64,000 nt of DNA, from assembly GCA_907163375.1 (NCBI GenBank), contig CAJQUW010013662.1, positions 279,968 to 343,967 on the forward strand. Reading direction: 5' to 3'. Origin of the DNA: Prostheceraeus crozeri. Lineage: Eukaryota > Platyhelminthes > Polycladida > Euryleptidae. The position numbers and the translations under genes are program-made. The notes under the pieces are model-generated. The model did no database searches, had not been told where the DNA came from, and saw only the letters and a list, made by a program, of their open reading frames with translations. This document shows, in pieces, positions 1-9,307 of this stretch (position 1 is the stretch's first letter; every line of letters begins with the position of its first letter).

Positions 1-300
1 AATTTGCCCTCCGTTTTCACATCCGAGACCTCCTTCATGCCGAATTTTGACCTTTCTCATCCCAAAACCACCAAAACCCACCTTTTCTAACTCTGCCGTT
101 TTCAGAGATTCCACCCCTTGCCTCACAATTCCTCCTTCCTTCCAGAGGGGGGTAGGGAACAGTTTCCTCCTCTCGGACCCATTCCTCCCAGAACATCCTT
201 GGCGAACTCCTTCCTTCCTTCCAGAGAGGGGGGGCTGAGTCAGCATGATGAGTCATCGTTGCACATTTTGTCCTTGAATTTGGGACGGGCTTACTACTTC
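1..300. other. No gene seen; CT-rich stretch with a short internal duplication
   Basis: The motif ctccttccttccagag occurs twice (near 131 and 210), each time followed by a run of G. No splice-bounded exon or recognisable protein is visible in either strand. It lies just beyond the 3' end of LINE A and may be flanking DNA or an older repeat. Confidence 0.4.
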
Positions 301-301
301 T

Positions 302-331
302 GCATACAACGCATACATTGCATACAATAAC
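302..331 (-). repeat. 3' microsatellite-like tail of LINE A
   Basis: Read on the minus strand this is three imperfect 8-9 bp units of the form TTGTATGC / AATGTATGC / GTTGTATGC. Elements of the CR1/L2 group often end in a short octamer repeat instead of poly(A). The position fits, being beyond the last coding fragment. Calling it the true 3' end is inference. Confidence 0.5.
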
Positions 332-606
332 AGTGCAATAAGAAATTTTAACAGATATATAGCGATAAAGGGCTTGTCCTACAGCGCGTCATTAATGAAA
401 TGGAACCTCAATGACGCCTCATTTATTTGCAATTGCATTCTTTCAAGAAGATGGCAACAGCATAAAAGCCAATAATAGTCATCATTACATAAATGATTAA
501 AATCACATACGATAAAATACAGTAAAATATAAGAAAAGTACATCACTATAAGCAGTCATGTAAAAGACGCTTTTAAGAATTTTTTTAAGAAAGAAGTCAA
601 TGTTAC

Positions 607-1141
607 TCAACTCATTAGCATATTGGGTGACTCTTGGAATGAAATCTTGTTTTCGAACAAGCGAGCGGCTTTTCCTTTTAGTGTTATCAAGTTCGGTGTG
701 CCTGTGGTTCGCCGCTGCGGTACATTGTAATAGATCGAGGAAGTAAAATCACTACATTGTATCTTACTCTTCACAATTTTATCGAATAGTAAAACATCGG
801 TGATATCAAGTCTCTTCTGCAAAGTCGTGAGACAAAAATATTTACAAATATCTGCATGAGATTAATGTGATATATCATACCGGTCTGAGAACACAGATAC
901 TTTACAAAGAGTATTTGTACACGCTCATTTTCTTTATTATACAATTTGTGCTGGGAAACCAAACTGGTGAACAATAATCCAAACAGGAGCGTATGTAAGA
1001 ATTATACAATACTTTCAAAACAGTGATGTCATTGAAATTCTTTGTTACTCTTTCAACAAAGCCAAGCATGCGAAAGGCGTTGTTTGACAACGAAGGCAAT
1101 GTGATGATTAAAAGACAAATTATGCGAAAGATAGACACCAA
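607..1141 (-). pseudogene. LINE A ORF2, thumb and C-terminal tail (two frames)
   Basis: The fragment 1141-902 contains LKVLYNSYIRSCLDYCSPVW, the typical thumb signature of CR1/Jockey reverse transcriptases. The fragment 822-607 contains RLDITDVLLFDKIVKSKIQC and a later VPQRRT, matching the C-terminal tail of the same family. A frame change separates the two, and another lies between this part and the palm domain. Down to about 540 the minus strand still reads like the last residues of the tail. Confidence 0.8.
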
Positions 1142-1767
1142 ATTTTTAACACATTTTCAAGAACATGACCTACTAGTGAATACGGAAACAAAATATTAGA
1201 TTTCCGCTCTAAGGGAGAATTCATGGAGAAACATTTGTTCAGATTGAGTGACAGTTTCCACCTCCTACACCAATTCAGCAAATTTTCTAAATCATCTTGT
1301 AGATGAGTGCAGTCACTTAAGGATAAAAGCCTGCTGAAAAATTTCAGATCATCCGCAAACACTAAACATTGACTGTTCTTGATACATGATGGCATATCAT
1401 TTACATACATAATGAATAGTGAGGGTCCCAATATACACCCCTGAGGAACGCCAGAGATTGCAGAAATCCAATGCGACTCAGCACCACTCAGAGCAACCCT
1501 TTGGTATCTTCCGCACAGGTAACTTCGAAACCATTGCAGGTTTACACCATCGACCCCAAATTGATTTTTCAATTTCAGAAGCAAATAACCATGGGAAATA
1601 GAATCGAACGCCTTGTTAAAGTCGGTATAGACAGTATGGACTTGCGAGCTCTCATCAAGGGTGTTTGAATTGAAGTCTTTATAGAGTAGTAGGTTGTATG
1701 TTGTTGATCTCGTAGGAGTAAACACATGCTGCTGATCACAAATTATGTTACGTATATGATTTCTCAA
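1120..1767 (-). pseudogene. LINE A ORF2, reverse transcriptase palm domain
   Basis: An open stretch of 215 codons carries the catalytic core. Motif A is VYTDFNKAFDSISHGYLLLK, with its aspartate near residue 49. Next comes the GVPQGCILGPSLF block. Motif C, VFADDLKFF, has the two catalytic aspartates, and LSLNLNKC follows. The wording VYTDF.KAFDS is common in Jockey/Daphne/Crack elements. The frame is lost at both ends, so this is a fragment of the polyprotein, not a gene. Confidence 0.9.
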
Positions 1768-1809
1768 TGAATCATTTACAATTATCTCAAAACTCTTGTT
1801 AACAACTGG

Positions 1810-2085
1810 CTAGATACAAATTGGGCGGTATGATTCGATGCAAGATTTTTCCCCTGTACGCTTACGCACCGGTACAACATTATTCATTTTCAAAAGAGAT
1901 GGATAAATTCCCGATGAGATAGACAAATTAAATATGCAACTCAAAGGAGGACACAACTGATCAGCATATTCAACCAGAAAAACCACTGGAACGTTACCAA
2001 ATCCACTAGAACAATTTTCATCTACGTTAGAAATTTCTTTCTTTATTTGATCAGGAGTTATTTTCGGTAGCTTAAAAAGCGGCAC
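1810..2085 (-). pseudogene. LINE A ORF2, reverse transcriptase finger region
   Basis: The 91-codon fragment holds ITPDQIKKEISNVDENCSSG followed by a stretch ending in KMNNVVPVRKRTGEKSCIES and YRPICI. This is the usual start of a non-LTR reverse transcriptase: a conserved SSGFGNVP block, a hydrophobic helix, the V.P..K block and the YRPI block. It joins the palm domain after a frame break near 1,800. Confidence 0.85.
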
Positions 2086-2266
2086 TTCACGCAGTTTACA
2101 ATCTGGAGGTACAACAGGTGCGTCAATAAAGACGGATTCGAAATAATTACAAAGTGCTTAAGCAATGTCTTTCAGAGATGAATAGCGAGAATTACTATAA
2201 GTCATTACATTCGGTGTGCGCCTATCAGACTTCAAAGACTTTACATAAGACAAGAATCGCTTTGGG

Positions 2267-2509
2267 TTAGATTTTATCTCTTACGCCAATGCGTTGAACA
2301 TAGTCTGAGTGGCATTTCTTCTGAAGTAATTTGACTTGCTTGCGAAGTCTGCAAAATTCGGCGAATTTATAGGAAACCCTATCACAGCCAGTAACTTTAT
2401 AAAGTTTCTGCACTCGCTCTTTTTCTTTAATCAGAGCGATAATTTCCGATGTGTAGCAATAGGGATATTTGAGACAATTGAACTTGACAATCGGGACACA
2501 TTCATTCAT
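2267..2509 (-). pseudogene. LINE A ORF2, linker between endonuclease and reverse transcriptase
   Basis: The segment reads EIIALIKEKERVQKLYK and later FCRLRKQVKLLQKKCHSDYV, the basic helical linker found between the nuclease and polymerase domains of Jockey/CR1 elements. It has no separate function outside the polyprotein. Confidence 0.75.
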
Positions 2510-2527
2510 AACAGCGAAAATTATTTG

Positions 2528-3415
2528 CTAAAATGATTTCATAGCATTATTGACATTGGTAAGATCAAGTAAACTACCCCAGCAAAGAAGAGATATCACT
2601 AGACGAATCATCTCGAAGTCTGCTATCTTAAAATTGTACGTTGTTCGAGAAACTTCAGGAGTAAGCTTATGTGTTATACGAGGCACTGTAATGTTAATCT
2701 CCAATGCTCTGTGAGCTGATGATGTAAGATTATCAGCATAATCTATTATTGTTTGCAGGTCGTTGGTTAGAACCAAGTCCAATGGTTTGCCATTGCAGGT
2801 AGGCAGAACATTGTGCTGCCTCAAGTCACTGCAATTAAAAATCTCAAGAAGATGTGATGTTTTACTGCAGACTTCCTGCATGCTTGAGCATTCAGCATAC
2901 GCATTCTGCTTTATCCACTTCGCATCCGACATATTAAAATCCCCAAAAAGGAGCATTGAATCATTGCAGTCAGACACTGCACAGACTTTCTCAAGGGATT
3001 CTTCAAGAGAGTTAATGATAGATGCATCCGAGTGCGATGGTAAGTAAACTGTGCCAACAAAGGATTTATGAGAATTGCTGATGATCATTTCAATCCAGAT
3101 AATATCGCAATTTTCCTCAAGATCTCTTCAACAAACATGGTGATATTGCGAGTTTATATAGTTTCATCACTCCTCCACCATCTTTTTTGCTTGACAATGA
3201 TAAGTCTCTGTCTCGACGATGAATGACATAAAATAGAATAAAATTAAAATTAAATTAAATAGAATTTCACCATCTAAGACGCTGTCATTCAACCAAGTTT
3301 CTGTGATAGATATGATATCATATCCTGAGTTATGGACATCAAAGTGACTGTTCAGTTCAAGTAGTTTACCTCGTATACTAGTTGCATTGTAACTTATAAT
3401 TTTTAGACTGTTCAT
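2528..3415 (-). pseudogene. LINE A ORF2, AP-type endonuclease
   Basis: The N-terminal part (3415-3167) has LKIISYNATSIRGKLLELN and IISITETWL, the asparagine and glutamate blocks of the APE-like nuclease. The second part (3088-2528) has GTVYLPSHSD, LLFGDFNMSD (the GDFN block), LDLVLTND and SAHRALEI, where SDH is usual and the aspartate is replaced by alanine. A frame break near 3,230, at an AT-rich simple stretch, separates the two. The start at 3415 (MNSLKIIS) fits the family's usual ORF2 start. Confidence 0.85.
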
Positions 3416-3430
3416 TCTTTATTCTTCTTA

Positions 3431-3880
3431 TCGTTTACAGTTACAAAACTTGACTGCCGGATTCATCCCTATCAGTCAAAAAACCCCGCACAGAAATTCC
3501 CGAAGTGACAAGTCGCTGAATGGATAAAATAGAATTTGAACTCTTGGAGTTTGGGTTGTGGGCGCGAACTACATGAAGTGAGCCATGGGTGCTTTCCATT
3601 ATTTGTTTTCGTACGCTGCACCTGCTTTTGTTGAAAAGTAATACACATGGGCGAGGGGATGTGGTTGACAGCGTGCGACAGCTAATCGACACACGCCGCA
3701 CACACCCCTGCGCGCGCGACCAACCACGGGAGTCAGTGTCGGACTACACAGCGAGCGCCAATACTTGGGATTGAGAATGACAGCGAAGTCAGTACGGTGA
3801 CGAGGGCGAGCGGGATGGCTAGAGTGATAGCGAGACGCAGTTGAGACGTTGCCACGCGACCGACCGTAGGAAGTTGAAGA
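3431..3880 (-). other. GC- and CpG-rich stretch, possibly the 5' UTR of LINE A
   Basis: Directly upstream of the LINE A ORF2 start, base composition shifts from AT-rich to GC-rich, with many CpGs and runs such as gcgcgcgacc near 3,710-3,720. LINE 5' UTRs are often like this and carry an internal promoter. No protein family is recognised in the open frames here. The limits are uncertain and it could equally be host sequence. Confidence 0.35.
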
Positions 3881-4948
3881 CTGGGAGGGAAACTAGCCGA
3901 GTTGAGGGACCGGGAAGGACTCCGTGCACTATTGTCAGATAAGCCAATCAGAGCTCGAACATGACCGGAGATTGAATGTGATGATGATCGGAATGGGATC
4001 GTCTGATCCGGGTGACCAACTTCGAAAATCGCTACACAGTAAGAGAGATCGTCACGTCAGCACCAAGGCGAAAAAAATTTACCATTTAACTGTCATTAAA
4101 CGGATACCGTTCTTAGACGCGTCATCTATTTTGTTTCATTTAACCATTGTAATCTTTTAATGGAAGGATGTTCACGAACGGGTCATAACAAATGTCATTC
4201 ATTTATGGAACCTAAATGTACAGTAAGCAGAATATTTGAAGGAGGGTAAAACCTTCATTAACGTGTAGCGTGTAAATGACAGGCATATCGAGCAAGAGAT
4301 ATCAATGTAAGACAACAACCCTTATTGAATAATCGCTTTCAAACGCATGACAGAGTCCATGAGATGATTTACTTTCAGAATCAACAAACGCAAGATCGAA
4401 TCTTGGTTTTGGACTATTGGTTATACCCACGCGTACATGTACATGCACGTCCATGCATGTTATGCATGCTATCGACCCATAGGAATCCCACGGGCTCACG
4501 CACCTAAAACAATCATTTTCAAAAGAACAGCTTGGTATGTCAATCTGCATATAATTTCTAAGTCAAAGCTGTGAAAGTGTCAATTCATCATACAAACAAT
4601 TCGAAGGCTTTATTGTTATTAAACTGAAAAACGTTGCTTTACTCTGCTGAAATATGTCAAACAATTTAGGGCCCATAGGGAGCCCAACCGTCCATGGGCC
4701 TACGTAATCACTCCGGGCTCATCCGAGGCCCACAGGACATGGGGCTGTGGGGCTCCATCCCATTGGACATTCCTGTAAATTCGTCCTTTGTCCGATGTGT
4801 TTGGAATAACCTTGCAATTAATGGAAGAATTAGAGGAGCATATTATTAAGCAATTAGAAGAGTTTATTCTGTCACGATCACATAATTGGTCAAGATCAAT
4901 TCCGATTTGAACATCCCTGCCAAGTCAGTGGGAGACTTTCTCGATCCC
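3881..4948. other. No gene seen; one imperfect GC-rich inverted repeat
   Basis: Mostly AT-rich unique-looking DNA with no recognised protein. Around 4,678-4,758 a GC-rich segment is an imperfect inverted repeat: ggagccca pairs with tggggctcc, and ccatgggcc with ggcccac. A purine/pyrimidine stretch at 4,430-4,470 repeats acatg and atgc motifs. Confidence 0.4.
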
Positions 4949-5341
4949 TGGGGTCTATTGCACCAGACGTGAAGAGTGAAGAGTGAGTATGAAGAGTAAA
5001 GGTTGATATTGTTGCACCAGGTGTTGGAAAGTGATGGGTGAAGGGTGAAAAGTAAGAGTGGAATTTTATGTTAATCTTCAATATAGTGTTGTACCAAATA
5101 GATTGAAGATTAGGAATTCCCTCATTTGAAGAGTATCTCCGTGATAGTGCTGAACAGCGGTTATGTCTCTATTCACACAGTGGTAATGTATTCGACGAAT
5201 ATCTCCGAAGGTGTTTGTGCGATCTTAGTCTTTGATTTGACACTGATATTGATTTATTGACGATGCATAGTATGCAACCTTATAGTTTTAATGCTACTGT
5301 GCGCACAAGTAGTTCATTTACAATTTGACTACAATAGAACG

Positions 5342-5476
5342 ATGAATTTTGACGACAGTGATGATGATAATTTGGACCCTATTACTACAAGAAGAAAAGT
5401 CTACAAAGAAAGAATAAATTTTCAACCCCATAATTTTACAGTGTTTTCAATTGACAACATCCCAAGCAGTTGGTGA
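5342..5476 (+). pseudogene. Harbinger transposase, N-terminal stub only
   Basis: The frame opens with MNFDDSDDDNLDP, then TTRRKVYKERINFQ, and stops after 44 residues. An acidic start followed by a basic RR..K.R.NF block is usual at the beginning of animal Harbinger transposases, where the DDE nuclease fold comes later. Here the frame runs directly into the tail of the opposite-strand Myb-like gene, so the DDE part is deleted. I chose the ATG at 5342 over an in-frame one at 5291 because the acidic start begins there. Confidence 0.5.
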
Positions 5477-5687
5477 ACCAAATTGTGTCTCGGAGATGCT
5501 TCCACCTTGAAAGTTGTCTAGTCGGCGAGACAAAATCGTATCCCATCGCTATCATTTTACTATCAATCTCTTTCCATAAATCTTCTTTGTCAGCTGCTGT
5601 TAATTCAGCAGAAAGCTGCCCAAATAATTTTTCTGATCTTTCTTCAATCGCTTTAAGCAGCTCGATATATCTTTTTTCTTCCGACAT
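5436..5687 (-). CDS. Myb/SANT-like DNA-binding protein of the Harbinger element (partial)
   Basis: The 83-codon frame from the ATG at 5687 reads MSEEKRYIELLKAI, then EKLFGQLSAELTAADKEDLW (about residues 19-38), KEIDSKMIAMGYDF and SRWKHLRD. The LFG.....LT...K..LW..I pattern with a later W+.LR is that of Myb/SANT-like (zeste/NAIF1 type) domains. In Harbinger elements the partner protein of this type helps bring the transposase to the nucleus and DNA. An in-frame ATG 27 codons upstream gives a hydrophobic start that does not fit. The normal C-terminus is probably lost at the deletion near 5,440, so the product would be partial. A domesticated host copy is less likely given the transposase stub beside it. 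Confidence 0.6.
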   Translation of the reverse strand: MSEEKRYIELLKAIEERSEKLFGQLSAELTAADKEDLWKEIDSKMIAMGYDFVSPTRQLSRWKHLRDTIWFTNCLGCCQLKTL

Positions 5688-5776
5688 TATCGGCTTTCTG
5701 ATTTCAATGCAGATGACAGTCAAAGATAGGAATATTTCATTGGTTGCTGACATAGAAGTTGACAACAATAAAACCT

Positions 5777-5974
5777 CTAGAATGGAAATTAAGCTTCATG
5801 CAATGCACAATAACGGCACATAAGTCGCACGCATTTTCACTTAGATGCACCTGCCAACGTCTGTATCATTGGGTTAGAATCAGTCACGAGTAAATCGAAG
5901 CTTTTAATTGGTTCTTCATGCCCCAACTTAGTTCCCCCGGATGTGCCGCGACCTTGAGTCAATTTCCATTCTAG
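5777..5974. repeat. 14-bp perfect inverted repeat flanking 170 bp
   Basis: CTAGAATGGAAATT at 5777-5790 is matched by its exact reverse complement at 5961-5974. No duplicated target site is visible outside the arms. It may be a tiny terminal-inverted-repeat element, a trace of the Harbinger right end, or chance. Confidence 0.35.
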
Positions 5975-6050
5975 CGAACTTCAGATAAACAGTATATTTC
6001 TATGGTTACTGACCACTATTTCATTGGTTTATTGCCATGGAATATAGTGA

Positions 6051-6480
6051 TCATGTTTGTAATGCAGAAGGAATGATGGCTTTTGTTTTTGTCAATGAGA
6101 TTATCAAAACTACTGCTGGAATTTTCGCATCTTTCATTGTGGCCAGTAAATCCCAAAGTCCATTCGGTTTGGCTTTTGTCTTTTTGGCCCGGATTTGTTT
6201 GCACTTTTGGATTTCAAGCTTAACTTTTTCTTTTAAATAGCTGTATTTGCTCCAATCCCTCAAACGGTAGGCTTTCCATCTCTCGTTAATCAAATGCTTA
6301 GTTATGGGTGTGATCCATTCTTTGTCCGTTGATTTCATTGCGGTGTATTGTTAAGGTATATTCCAGTCTATATGCTCAATAATAGTTTGTAGAAAAAGAG
6401 ACCAATTCTGATTGATATCAGCAGCCGAATACAAATCAGACCAATCTTGATCAGCTGCAGCACTGGTTAAAGATTGTGAC
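6051..6480 (-). pseudogene. LINE B ORF2, linker after the endonuclease
   Basis: The fragment at 6338-6051 has STDKEWITPITKHLINERWK, AYRLRDWSKYSYLKEKVK and LEIQKCKQ. This is the recognisable CR1 linker (.WIT..IK.LI..R..A+...D...Y..L+..V+.EI+K.K). Just upstream (6480-6339) the minus strand also reads linker-like residues including NQNWSLFLQTIIEHI, across a frame change. The reverse transcriptase that should follow is absent. Confidence 0.75.
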
Positions 6481-7187
6481 TCATGTGACTCTCTCGCAGA
6501 TCATAAATTCTTTTGTTTCGCATTTTTCATGTTCAGATTCTTTCTTTGTCATAGATACGGATGGATAAGCAGTGAGAAACTTGTGGTCAGCATTACCAAC
6601 AGGAGCATCATAATCAACACGATCAGGGGAATAATACAAAGACAGGTCTCTTGTGATGATAATAAGGTCTAAGATGTTTTCAAAGCGTGTACCATATTTT
6701 ACAATGTCAGCAGCATCAATATCAGTACAAAGTTTTTCACAATTAAAATGATTGAAGTCTCCCATGATCATAAAACTATGATTAGGTTTCTCACAGATGC
6801 AAAAATCAAACATGGTACAAATGAATTGATTGATTTCGTGTAATTCAACAGCTGAACAAGAGGGTGGTATATGCAAAGCAAGTACAATGAAAAATGTGCT
6901 AACTCAATCACATTGTATGACATTTTTGAGTGAACCGGCTTCCTGCAGGTTGCACCTATGTCAACAGATGCATGTACAAAATCATTACGAACATAAACAG
7001 CAGTTCCGCCACCTTTCTGATCATTTTGATCATCACGGTAGACAGAAAACCCGTCAAATGAGATGAGGGCATCACAGATGTTTGAATGTAGCTTTGCTTC
7101 AGTTATACAGATAATATCTGACAGCTTAAGCTGACTAACAATTTTTGGTTCATCTATTTTTGGCAACAAAGAACATATATTTGTCAA
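6481..7187 (-). pseudogene. LINE B ORF2, AP-type endonuclease (two overlapping frames)
   Basis: The first part (7187-6768) reads TNICSLLPKIDEPKIVSQLK, SDIICITEAKLHSNICDALI and GGGTAVYVRNDF, the N-terminal blocks of the CR1 endonuclease. The second part (6876-6481) has HSFMIMGDFNHFN (the GDFN block), ENILDLIIIT and GNADHKFLTAYP, the latter containing the final D-H pair. A frame shift within 6,768-6,876 separates them. Catalytic residues seem kept, but the frame break makes this a dead copy. Confidence 0.82.
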
Positions 7188-7279
7188 GGAAATATTTAGG
7201 GAAGTTTTGATTCTTCATTTTTTAATTTAATTTTCATCAATCTATCTTTTATGTTCATCTGTCCGATGCGAATAGTCTC

Positions 7280-7537
7280 TTACATTTCGATGTTGCTCAT
7301 AATAATATTCTTCAATAACATTTTGACTTCGAATTCATCATGCTGCTTTCTTTCGTTCATGTCACCCGTTTTCTTCTCTGCAATACCACGAATAACAGCA
7401 TTATCATTTCGGTGAATTCTTTGTTCTACTTCTCTAGTAACCACAAAAGGGAGTTGATCCCGTATGTTTACGACTTCAACCGATAATTCGCAAAGCTCCC
7501 GTTCATGCTTTTTATTCGTAGTTTTCAAAGATTCCAA
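7280..7537 (-). pseudogene. LINE B ORF1, coiled coil and start of RNA-binding part
   Basis: The frame reads ESLKTTNKKHERELCELSVE, VVNIRDQLPF, then EQRIHRNDNAVIRGIAEK. The last block matches the R+NN.VI.GI.E signature at the start of the RRM-like domain in many CR1/L2 ORF1 proteins, and the part before it is a coiled coil. Only about 20 residues of the RNA-binding part are recognisable, so much of ORF1 is missing before the endonuclease begins at 7187. Confidence 0.65.
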
Positions 7538-7550
7538 CGATGAGTCAAAA

Positions 7551-7712
7551 CTATGAAATCGTGATTCTATGAAAATTGATTTGATCCGATATACTTTTCA
7601 ATTCAGTTTTCAATGTTTTCATATCATCTCTGATTTCTAATAAAATAGTAAGGTCATTGACCTCACCTGTCACATCACTGGAGTTAGAGCGTAAATTTCT
7701 TTTGAAGCTCAT
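7551..7712 (-). pseudogene. LINE B ORF1, N-terminus
   Basis: Reading from the ATG at 7712 gives MSFKRNLRSNSSDVTGEVND and LTILLEIRDDMKTLKTELKS, and the frame stops after 53 codons at 7551. Sequence just downstream in another frame continues with DSSLESLKTTNKKHE, so a frameshift near 7,550 splits ORF1. The heptad-like leucines fit the N-terminal coiled coil of LINE ORF1 proteins. Confidence 0.55.
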
Positions 7713-7740
7713 TATCACAAACTAATTTCTTCTATAAAAA

Positions 7741-9115
7741 AGGGCACAACGAGTTTTACTTCAAAAACTTGCAAATGGCAGATGCTGAAAAGAGATTGCA
7801 GATGGCAGAACAGAGATGAACGCAACCCAAAACTGAGGCACTGGAAGGAAAGTTAAGCTTAACGCTTGACGTCTTTACCAACACACCTTATTGGGAGGGC
7901 CTTTTGCGATATGATAAAATGTGTCCATCGCCGATCACTTGGCTATTAGTTAATGTCCTGCATTCACTTTAGATAACGGATTATAGCGATTAAGTCAAAA
8001 AGTGGAAATAATGATCTCAATTCGTCCGAGTATTCCTATGGAAGCAGTTAACAGGAAGTCTTTGTGTGAATGACATTTATGTTCTGTGTATAAACTTAAA
8101 TAACTCTGTTCATGAATATATCTAGAATTGAATGAATTTCATGAAAGAGTTGACCTTTTGTCTCTTTATCATGCACTATTTATGCTCACAGGCTAATTCC
8201 CTAGTGATGGATATGCTTTTAAGTTGAATGGCATTGAAGATAATTTTATTATCGTGAAGAAATTTATTTTCGGTGAGTTTCTAAAAAAAGCACACACAAG
8301 ATTCTGATAATATTTCAAAAACTAAGCAGAGGCACTTTTTCCATGAAATCCAAACACGGACTACCAGAATTTCAGCTCCACGTTTCATCGAAAAACTTCA
8401 ATTATAAATCACTTTGCTCCAAATAACATATAAAGACGATTAGACACAATAATTTCTTTGGAAATGCATGTAACAGTATTCGATTTACTATTCTTTAGTA
8501 TCTATCTTAGTATTCTATATATATCAAATTCGAGGCACATTATCAATGCACAAGTGTTTACAAGCTTTCAGATTATTACAATCGATTTCATCGTTTTCGT
8601 GTGTTCTTTGACTTTTCCATTTTCATCTCTTGTTAAAGTGCTCATAATTAAACTATTATTCAAGATACAGTAGGTCTTAGTTATCGAATGAACCACTTAT
8701 TACTTTCAAGTCAAGTAAGACGATATTGCTCATCATTTCTTAGTCTAACATCGGGTTGAGTTCAACTTGAAACTTTCATTTTGTCTATCTTTCTTTATCT
8801 ATCTTTAAAATCAACTGCTTATCTTTCATAAAATTGATGGATTTCATACGCTTCATGTAAGAAAAATTTTCAAGAACTCTTTTCTGAAGAAACTCAGTAT
8901 CGCAAAAAAGAAGAGGCTCATTGAAAGTGTCTCTACAACAGGCAGCGACAGGCACTTGTTCCTGCTGACAGTGAACAATAACATTCAGCAATTTCACGGA
9001 TTGGCTATGACAACAGGTTACATACTAGAATTGCTATTACTCAATTTTGACATGGCAATTATGAATGATTTTTGAAGCAACGAATTAGTTATTTTGGGGA
9101 TACGAAATTTTCCAG
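7741..9115. other. No gene seen; AT-rich DNA
   Basis: No protein family, RNA gene or element end could be recognised. A short phrase near 7,778-7,806 repeats gcagatg and agatggcaga and may belong to the 5' UTR of LINE B. A minus-strand frame at 8,997-8,785 looks faintly exon-like but has no support. Confidence 0.45.
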
Positions 9116-9307
9116 AGTACGACAGTCGCGGAAGCCACGGAGAGTGAAGAGGATGCTTCGGATCTGAAAGCAGTCGTTCGAAAAGCTTCCAATTTAACAT
9201 TACTGGTCGATAGTCTAATGGAACAAATAGGTGACATTGACATTTGGCCCCACATATCACGAACGGAGGCCAATAAACAGAGGAGCACAATATTCCATGA
9301 CGCTTCT
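9116..9307 (+). CDS. Possible internal exon of an unrecognised gene, cut by a transposon
   Basis: After an acceptor-like site (gaaattttccag, ending 9115) one frame stays open for 64 codons: STTVAEATESEEDASDLKAV, VRKASNLTLLVDSLMEQIGD, IDIWPHISRTEANKQ, RSTIFHDAS. The acidic patch followed by a leucine-rich helix looks like protein-coding composition, unlike its AT-rich surroundings. I do not recognise a family. A hAT-like element begins immediately after. On the far side (10,060 on) the same frame reads NAVAIYCEEL. It could be part of another transposon, and the exon call rests on composition and one splice signal. Confidence 0.35.

Larger units (their letters stand above)
302..3430 (-). mobile_element. 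LINE A: CR1/Jockey-group non-LTR retrotransposon, ORF2 nearly full length but broken
   Basis: On the minus strand, fragments of one ORF2 follow in the expected order: AP-type endonuclease (3415-2528), linker (2509-2267), reverse transcriptase (2085-1120), thumb (1141-902) and C-terminal tail (822-607). The fragments sit in different frames with stops between them, so the copy is dead. Reverse transcriptase motifs A (VYTDFNKAFDSI), B (GVPQGCILGP), C (VFADDLKFF) and D (LSLNLNKC) are all readable. No ORF1 is recognised upstream of 3415, so the copy may be 5' truncated, or ORF1 may lie in the GC-rich stretch to about 3,880. The low-coordinate end is the 3' end and carries a short tandem tail. The exact clade (CR1, Daphne, Crack or Jockey) cannot be settled by eye. 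Confidence 0.88.
4950..5830. mobile_element. PIF/Harbinger-type DNA transposon, internally deleted remnant
   Basis: The left part starts with gggtctattgcaccaga and repeats the motif ttgcacca (near 4,958 and 5,013), which resembles the ends of animal Harbinger elements. Two convergent reading frames follow: a plus-strand start that looks like a Harbinger transposase N-terminus (5342-5476) and a minus-strand Myb/SANT-like gene (5687-5436). Animal Harbingers typically carry exactly these two genes. Almost all of the transposase is missing, and I could not find a matching inverted repeat at the right end. The right limit is a guess. Confidence 0.6.
6010..7740 (-). mobile_element. LINE B: CR1-like non-LTR retrotransposon lacking its reverse transcriptase
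   Basis: On the minus strand an ORF1 start (7712), an endonuclease (7187-6481) and a linker (about 6480-6051) are in the right order for a CR1-type element. The sequence then stops resembling a LINE near 6,010, before the reverse transcriptase. Ordinary LINE truncation removes the 5' end, so loss of the 3' half points to a later deletion or rearrangement. Frames are broken in several places. It shares orientation with LINE A but has a different protein sequence. Confidence 0.8.

Noticed and set aside
3441-3701. Minus-strand frame upstream of LINE A as an ORF1
   Set aside because: No coiled coil, zinc knuckle or RRM-like motif is visible. It is better explained as GC-rich untranslated sequence.
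8458-8673. Hydrophobic 71-codon plus-strand frame
   Set aside because: It is rich in F, I, L and S as expected from translating AT-rich DNA, with no gene context.
8785-8997. Minus-strand exon-like frame with several cysteines
   Set aside because: No splice signals, homologue or motif could be identified, and it is short and in AT-rich DNA.
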